25,373 nt of DNA from Amoebophrya sp. AT5.2 (Eukaryota > Sar > Dinophyceae > Syndiniales > Amoebophryaceae), in the NCBI GenBank assembly GCA_005223375.1, contig RXOD01004244.1, forward strand, positions 1-25,373, written 5' to 3'. Shown here in pieces: positions 12,001-21,000 of this stretch. The position numbers and the translations under genes are program-made. The notes beneath the pieces are model-generated. The model worked only from the letters and a program-made list of their open reading frames with translations. It was not told the origin of the DNA and searched no databases. Each line of letters starts with the position of its first letter. The first letter of the stretch is position 1.

Positions 12001-15000
12001 GCTGGAGACCGCGACACCGGCCCGCATGCTGTTGTTCTTGAGAATAGGTCAGTGCACAGCCGCGAATGCGAATTATGAGCCGAGTCCGACAACGAACGCA
12101 CGTCGAACATGCGGAGGGGCCCCGGCTTGTATAGTCGGTCAGCCCCCTCGTAAAGGAGTGGGACCTGGAAGAGATACCCGGAACGGAGATCGCGCGGTGA
12201 AGCTTTACGTAAATCGTTTTCATTACGGCCAGCAGCTCCTTGCAGCGCGCCCCCGACCACTCGTTCGTAAAAGTCGCGGACGCAATCTCGGGCAGCGTCA
12301 GCAGATTTAATTTGAACGGAGGACGCAGACGGACACGGATACCCGTCTAGAAAATTCCAGCTTTCCCGCACACGATTCAATTCCGTGAAATCATCCAACG
12401 CGAGGCAGCTGCGGCGGAAAAAGCAGTCTTGCCCGCGAATGCGCATCCCGATGATTCTTTGGGCAGGCTGCGTGGGCGTTGCGCTCGGTGAGGCGCAGCC
12501 GCCGGCGGTAGTGCTGTCTGCGCTCGTTGCGTTTTTCTGCAACTCCTGCCACACGTATAGCGAAACAGTGCTTCTGTCCGTGCAAGTGTTTGCGGCCGCA
12601 GCTGCTGCTCCAAAATGTTCGGGATGTGTCGGTGCGCGCGCGGTAGCTGCCGGAGGAGGAAAAAACTCCGAGAAAGAGACTTCACTGGAGGTCCCGCTAA
12701 TCGCCGCCCATATGTCGCGTGCCGCCTGTTGAAGCGTGTAGCGTTCGATCGCATGCCGCGTGCCAGAGGTCAGCGCAGCATCGAGGTCACTTGTCCAGCG
12801 CGCAAGAAACAAGAGTGCCGCACTTCTCTCAAAGGCAAGCACGGCCGCATCCCGGCACGTAAAGCGGTTCTTAAAAAACGACACACCAACCGCGACGGCC
12901 GCTAGCCAGCCGCCGTGTTCTTGCGCTGTTTCATTTGCAGACGCAGGCACGGAGGAAGTACAGCTCAAACGCAGCGAGCAGCTGCCGCTCTGCTCGTGCT
13001 CCCCAGTTTTCTCGTCGTGCTGAAACAGCACCGGCTCAAACAACATCGAATCGCTGCCCAGCTGCCGCACGCCCAGGGCGCACTGCTTCCCTGTTTGGGC
13101 CTTCGAATACGAGTCGACGGGGACCTCCATCTCCTTCTTGCCACTGTATGGGGCCTCCCTCCCGACGATGCGGCTGTGGTTGCCGGAGTGCCACATAAAG
13201 TCGACGTCCCGCGCGTGCAGCAGCTGGAAGTTTCCGACCTTGAGCGAGGAGCTGGGGCCTGCTTCCGGTTGGCGCGAAAAGGACTGCAGAGCATTTCTGT
13301 CTTGCTCCTCGTTCGACCCGAAGCGAAGGTCTATGGACCGCGTGCCCGACGTGTACTTTCCGACACTCGCCACTCCGGAATCACGAACTGCACCGCGATC
13401 ACAGCCGTCTGGCCCTCGCTGTTGTTCCAAACTTCCGACGCAGCGGTCGAGGGGGCGCGACATGAAAGAAAGTCCGGACCGGCTTCGACTGCGTTCTTCA
13501 GTCAAAGAGGAAGAAGGTTGCAACAGAAGGAGCTCGCTTAGTGATGGACTGGACTTCAAGACTTTCGCTATCGACTCTATCTGCTTGACTAGGTCGTTTC
13601 CTGCTCCAGCGGCGGCATGCGCAAGCTGCAAATCGATCCACAGATTGCTTGACTTCCCGCAAAAAGCATCAGCACTCTCGCTGGAGAGTGTTGGGGTGGG
13701 GCGGCCAAGCTCCCACGAACTTGCCGCAAAGCCAGCACGACTCTCGAGCTTGCCGTCGCGTCGCCAGCGCTCCACCTTCATTAGTGCGCCCGCCTGCTTC
13801 TCCTGTGTCGCATTCGAAACCCACTTAGCCTGTTTCGGAAGACTTTCCGCAGCGTCGCAAACACAGAACACGTTCTCGGCGTCCGTGGGTCGGTCTTGCG
13901 GCAAGAAGCTTTCGATCCTGGACTGTATTTGGGACGCGGTGAAGGCCGACCGCCCCAGCAGGAACGCGCTTCCAGCCTGGCTGGCGAAGAGCGGACCGAG
14001 GACTTTGGGAAATTTGGATTGCGCGTCGCCGCTAAAAAGATGGAGAAAGCGGTCAGTATCCAATTCTCCCGATTCACAGAGCTGCAGCAATTCTTGTAAA
14101 GCATCGCGCTGCCCGGAGGCATGAGTGTCGGGGGGGCCTTGCTGCAGCAGGTGCCGGGAGAGATTGCGCGCGATGTGCTCGATCTTCTGCACCACGAGAT
14201 AAAGCTGGGGCCCGTTGAAAATCGCTTTGTAGCCACAGCTTCTACGCTGGAAAAAATCCTCGCGCGCCTTGTCTCTTCCACCTGTCCCACTCCCACCATC
14301 ATCTGTTCCTTTTCCCCTGCCCTTTTTTCCACCGCGAGAGCCCTTCCCCCCACCCCCGCGCGAGTGGTCACGCCAGAGCTCCAGAGAGCACAGCAGCGCG
14401 CTCCAGTTGGTGAGGGCATCGCAGTGCGGCGCGGCATGAGTCTGCGCAAAGAACTCGGCCGCGGTTTGCGATCGGAGGATCCCTTCGCGCGTCGCGTCCA
14501 TTGTCGCGACGATCAGAATCACATCCACCAAGGCGCCTAAGTGGTACCCGCAAAAGACCAGTGGCGCATACCGCGCATCCACCGGCAGCGCGCGCACCCA
14601 ATCGCTTCGCGGCAAAGCCTGGAAGTCGTTCTGGGGCGGCTGCTCGTTTGCGGGGCCATCCTCCCCGGCCCGTGCTGGCGGCGGTATTTCGTTGCAGGGC
14701 TTGTCGTCGCAGTCTGTTTCGTCTCGTTCGTCTTCGTCGTCGTCCGCGGAGGGAGCGGCGCTTTCCTCTTCCGGCGTGCGTTCACGAGCGAGGCCGGGCA
14801 GCCCCTTCACGCACCGCGCAGCGAAGCCCATTCGCGTGTGCTCCTCCAGCAATTGCGTCGCGCCTGTCTCCGGCCACGCGATTCCCGGCAGAGCAAGTCT
14901 CACCATTTTCGGAAACGAGGCGCACGCAAGTCCGCACTTTTCGTACAGGTGCAGGAGCTGCGCCACAGTCCTTTGCGACACTTGCTCGACCGGAAGTGAC

Positions 15001-18000
15001 GGCGCAGTCGTCGAACATCCGGCCAGCAGCAGAGCCCCGCCTCCCCGGCCGACATTTCCCCCGCCGCGCAGCACGGCAGGGCACTGCGACACGCCGCCTT
15101 CGGTGGGCGGCAGGCTGTCGTGGATCCACCGGGGGAAGACGCGAATGACAACCCCGCAACACGTGCGGCCGGTGCGGCCGGCTCGCTGCTCCGCCGTCGC
15201 GCGACTGATCCAAGCGGTGGAAAGCTGCGGCGCCGTGCTGGGTGTACTAACAGTGCTGGCCGGGTTCGCGGGCGGAAGGAGGGTCTTGTGCAACCCAGAG
15301 TCTATCACGACGCCACAATCCGGCAGTGTGAGCGACGTTTGCGCGATCGTCGTCGCCAGAAAAATGCAGCGCTGCTGCTGAAACTGCAGCGTGAACACCT
15401 CCGACTGGTGGGGAGAGCAGCTGATGTTCAAGTCTGGTCGCAGGGTCTCGCTTTCCTCGAGCGTACGCCGGAACTCCTCCACGTTCTTCAGCTTCGCACC
15501 GAGGGGCACCACCCGCCAAGAAGAACGTAGTAAAACGTCGCCCGAGGGGCTCTCGAGCAACGGGCGGGGGCAGCTCCATGCAGGGCTATTCGCACCATCT
15601 CGTGTAGGTGCACTGCCAAGTAGTTCTTCCCCAGCTTGCAGCAGCTCTTCGACACTGACGAGTGGCACCTCGATAAGGCCGCAGCCGGGGAGAGCTCCGT
15701 GCGACGAGGTGGAGGAAGACTTTGAGTGCTGACCCCGAGATACGAATTCTTCCGCGTCCAGTATTTCGCGCGCCAGCCGTATAACCTTGTAGCCATGAAG
15801 CTCGAGGATGGATGTCCGTTTTTGCCTGCCGCCTCCGCTCGCGCCGCCAGAGTGGCTGCTTCCCGACGCTTTACCTAGGGGTCGCTGCAATCGCTCCTCC
15901 AAGTCTTTAATGGTCGGAACACCGGGTAGAAGCACGAGGATGTTCGAGTGCTGTTGTTTTTCGACCGCCCCGAGAATGTTTTCGCGTATAAGTTCTTCCA
16001 GCACCTGCGGCAGCAGATCCTGACAAACCACCTGCAGCTGTTTCACCCATGCCTGTGCACGGACGACGCTGTGGCGGTAAAGGCTGGAGTTTACCGAATC
16101 TTCGATGCTTCCTCCACCTCTTCCCAGGAAAGAGCTCTCCCCTGGAGGCGGGCTTTGCCCCCCACCTCCGTTCTCCATAACGGCATCTTCGTCGAGCGGG
16201 AGAGCGCAGGCGCCTTCCGCATTGTGCTCTTCGTCGCAAGGCGGTAGCCAAGCCAGGGACCCCTGTCCAGAGAGGCCCGCTAGCCCGGAAGCGGCCGCTG
16301 CGCCACCAACTCCCAAACCCAAACGCGTGGATGCAAGCAACTCAACGATTTCGAGATCATCCGCTTCCCCACCCGCTTGTGCGGCTACGGCAGCTTCCAC
16401 TTCTCTTGCCAAAATCGTGTAGAGTCCGTTCAGCGAACAGACGGTCGGTTTCCAGTCATCCTCGCTACCCTGTCCTTTGTCTTTCTCGCATGGAGAAAGT
16501 AGCCCCGGGAACAAGTCGGTGAGCACTTCGTCGTCGAGGTACATTGTCTCAACCGGATACGGTCGCTCGCCGGGAATGTGGAACACCAGCCTTGCCAGGT
16601 TTGCACGGTCGCCACAGTTCCGTAGCGCGCGAATCAATCCAACCGGCATAGTCTCGGGCTTGTCGTATTCGTAATCCTGTTGGCCGGAGGCGGAGCCCAG
16701 CAGGATCTCCCCGGCTTGAGAAGGCACTTCTACTTCGTGGCCCAGTCTGCTCGCGTCCACCGACGTGTTCGCGGTGAGGAAAGAAGCCTGCTCATCTTCT
16801 TCGGGTGGACCGGAGGGCGCCGCGCCTGCAGCGATGTCGTCACATTCTCCCATTTGGTGTTCCGGTATGGATGGCAGTCGGGCCACAGACTCGTCCTGCG
16901 CGTCATTCGCTCTCGCGTCCGCTTCCGCACCCATTTCGGCTTTGCCAGCACTACCAGCGACATACTCCTCCCGCCCGTCTTCTCCCCGCAGCAGTACACT
17001 CATTTCGCTTTCTTGTTCATCTGGCCCATATTTCTCTCTCGCCAATTTGAGGAATTCTTGCAGGCCCGCAGCTGCGTTGTACCGGCCAACCAACTCTTTT
17101 TGCACGCGGCCGCTGGAAACCAGAAACGAGAGGAGGCAGCCAGGTTCCATCGTCGCCGACATCATCACGATTTTCACGTCCAAGTAGACTAAAATCGGAA
17201 AAATCCGCTGCAGGGCGTACAGAACGAGCCAGGACACAATACTGTGTTCGTGAATCTCGTCCAGAATGATGTGCGTGTAAGGAACAATCTGCTTCAGCTT
17301 CTCGCGCGTCAGATTGTTTGCTGATCTTGTCCTCGGGCGGGGTGCTGACGGATCACGCTGCTCTGATTCGTCGCTGTCCTGCGGGAGGTGCTGCGTACCG
17401 GATACAGAGAGCTCTTCGGAGTTTGTCGTCCGCGAGATCGCGATCCCTTCAGCGTCGCTTCCGTCTTCGTCAGATGTCGTCTCTCCGTCGGCCGCTGAGT
17501 TATCTCCTCCCGCGGAAAAAAACGCACTCGCGTGTTGCGTGTCTCCGTTTTCCGATTCCTCCGCACCTCCGCCAGACGGCCAGGAGTTGCACTTCGGCAA
17601 AAGCGTCGGAAGCACTCCCACTAGCTCCTCCCAGAAAAAGCCATAGGTCGTGAAGAGAATGCTCGTGCGGGAGAAACTGAAATCAGACTTGTTGCCAAAC
17701 CGGTAGCCGACGACCTTCTTGTGGATCTTCTTGTCCGAAGTAGCGTATTTCTCCAACATCTGTCGTCGCATTTCGCCCGCCAGAGCCTCTGCCGCGTGTC
17801 TGCGGGGCTGCACCACGAGACAATGGAAGTCTCTCTTCCTCGGGTGGACGGTCTTGTTGGCTCTCGTGGTCTGGTGCTGCTGCGGGTAGGAGGCGCCTTC
17901 ACCTGCTCCGCCGGACGGAGCAGGTACTTCTATTTCACGAAATTGCACGCGCTCATCGTACAAGTACTGAGGGAGTTTCGTGGATTTCCCGCTTCCAGTG

Positions 18001-21000
18001 GCGCCGAGCACGCAGGAGACAGAGTTTGCGCCGACGTGGGCTACCAGCTCCGCGCGGCAACGCTCGATCGAAAGAGTCCCGGAGTCCCCGTTCGCCATTT
18101 TCTCGACCCCGGTAGTTGCTACAGTTTCAGTGCCCTCCGTCTGTTGGTCCGAAGCGCCGCAAGAGGTGGACGACGAGGGGCTGCAGCTCCCGTTTGCAGC
18201 TCCTGTAGTTGGGGCATGCATCGTCTGCGCCACCAACTTGCTCGCCTGTGCCTGTGCATCTTTCCGGAAGATTTCTGCGAGGTCGTCACACGACGATACC
18301 TGGTCCACGATTCTTCCCTCCAACACGCGACAAAATTCGTTCCACTCCTCCAGCGTATTTATCCCGCGATAATTCGAATTCCCGCCGATCTCGAGCGGGG
18401 CAGCCAGACTTGCGAGCTGCGCGCACACTTTCGCGGCGTCGGTCGAGGCGGTCTGTTCCCATGGTTTGCTCACAGATTTCGGCCGCTTTCGAGAGCTGTA
18501 CTTGCCTCTTTTGTTCAGCAGCCCGTCGTAGCACGTTGAGAGGTTCAGGTCGTGCATGCAATCTGCTAGCAAGTTCCGCTTCCCGTTCTCATATTGGGGC
18601 GTCGTAGTCGGGTCGGAAGGAGGAGCCGGAGCCGGAGAACAAAGCCGCTCCATTCTGAGGCAAGTACATAGAACCGCCTCAAGGATGTAACACCGCTCCG
18701 CGCAGTAGTGGACGAAGGGAGGAGCAGGCGGCTGCAACTGCGAGGCCGGCGAAGTAGAGTGGGCACCTCGCTGGTGGGAGCGTCCCAGCGAAAAACGGCC
18801 GTGTTCGTCCAGCGGGAAGTCGCGCAATCCAAAATTTCTGACCACATCCCCCAAGCGCGCGCTCGGGCCTGCCGCTTGCGCGGGTTTCTCGTCGTTGGCC
18901 GGCGCTAGCAGGCGTTGCACCACTGCCTGCACGTCGACGAAATTCCGGATGATCATCTTCATCGCGTCGTTATTTCCACCGAAACTACCGGAATCCAAAC
19001 CGGAGGACCCGTTCCTCCCGTTCCCACCCAGTTCCAGGAAGCTTTTCAGGAGGAGCCACTGCTTCGCATCGAACCCGAAAAACAAAGACAGACGCGAGGC
19101 GTGCCCATCAACCAGAAGTTTCCGCAACCGACGCGCGCATTCTGCGATCATCTCGCTCGCAGTTTCGTCAGGCTCACGACTTTTTTGCAGCGTCCACTGC
19201 AGCGCCTCCACGTCAAAGAAGAGAATGCGTGTTCCCATGCGAACGCAGATGGTTCCTACGAGCGGCTCGACGTGCGGCGAAACGAGGTCCCAGACGCGCG
19301 GCTTCGACAGCTCGAAAACCAACTGCGGCAGCATGAAAACGCTCGCAATCGAAATACCGCCTTCAGCAAGCACTCGCTCTTCGCTCTCCAACATCTCCGT
19401 CGCGACCTTGTCGAGCTCCACACTGCTCGCGCAGTAATGGCAAGTAACGCAGCTGCGAGGTGGTTCTGGTTGACAAGAACGGCTGCCGTCAGCAGCAGCA
19501 GCGGAGTCGCCGACGCTGCTTTCGTCAAGAAGGCTCTGCCGGCCGGAAGAAGCTCGCGTCGCGTGGTCCGCAAAGGACGTGGATATAACCACGTTTGGGA
19601 CGTAGAAGGAATTCGGCTCCCAGCGGCGAGCGCACTGAAACTCTGAATGCGTTCTCTCTGCGTTCGGCGCTGTCGATATACCCCAACACGCGGCATCCCC
19701 ATCGCGCGGCGGCAGGGACAGAAGCAGTGGCCGACTGAAGTTGTAATCTGCGAGGGCGTCGTCCCTCTCGGCGCAAGATGCAGCGTCTTCCGACTCGTAG
19801 TGACTCGAAGCACGACAACGACTCGCTTGTTCTCCCTGCCCGCCACGAAGCTCTCCTGGTCCGGGCTGGTCGTGCACACGGCAGCTGTCAAAATTGATAA
19901 TAATGTTGTTGTCGAGGAAGCAGGTCCACTCGGCTGCAGCCGCGCGACGGTTCCTATCGATATCGCGCAAGTCGTCACTCCCATACTCGCTTTCATCTAT
20001 GCATCCTGAGCTCGCGTCGCTCACGCCGCTACTAGAAGATGGGGTCGAATACCTGCGACGTCGCGGGCCATCATCCGATGGAGAGGAAGACGACGCCATT
20101 GACAAATCTGCCGCAGAAGTCGCCGTATGCGCGTCTCTTGCCGCGGCAGCAGAACCAGAAGCTTCTGTTTCTGTCGCAGCCACGGCACCACTCCGTGCAG
20201 CTGCAGATTGCGCGAGGTCGGCAAAACTGATCGAGCCTGGATCTAGCGCGGGCTGTTCCGCTGTGTCGTCGTCGCTCGAAGAAGTTGACGCTGCTCGCCG
20301 TCTTGGCCGGTCGGGGCTGCGGGAAGATGACGATGACGACACCAGGGAAGAATTCAAGGCGCTCTCCTGGTTTGCGTTTGCGCTCCCTGCTCCCGGAAGA
20401 AAGCTCCGCTCCTCGTCTGCGTCTGCCGCAGCCACAACTCCTACCGTAGGCAGCTCCAGCTCGTCCTCGTGATCATGTTCTGAAATGTCTAGCCGAGCGG
20501 CCTCGTCGGGCTCGGGCTCGGACGAAGAGGTTGCGGGACAGCTGGTCGACGGGCCGGCAGCGCAGCCCGCCTCCTCGTTGGAACAATTAGAAGCGATATT
20601 AAGGCCGCGCCAAAGCTCTTGTCCCAGCACTGCGAAATGCTGCTTGTCAGCGCCAAAGATCTGCCTCTGTAACTCCTCGACATCGACGAGCGCGCTCTGC
20701 TGCTCTACAGAATCCTGCGCGTCGTGGAACGATGTTGCCGTCTTTTCATGGAGATATTCCAAGAAATTCTGGAGGAATGTCGCGTCTTCTGCTTTTTGAC
20801 GCAGCGACAACGGGCCACCCACCACGCCGCCCGGGGCGCTTTCGTCCCCCAAAGTAGCGCCGGCACCGCCATCGTCGATTCGGTCCGCTGGTGCTTCATC
20901 TCCGAGCCCGTCCGCCTGCGCGGCATCCGGTCTTCCGTGGCGCCGCAACAGCAGCGCGCAGATGTTTCTGGCTTTTTCGGGCACTGCCAAATGGTTCGCA

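Noticed and set aside
12915..14540. Several 130-330 codon plus-strand frames antisense to the giant gene
   Set aside because: They are Ser/Arg/Pro-rich shadows of a GC-rich coding strand; none carries a recognisable domain.
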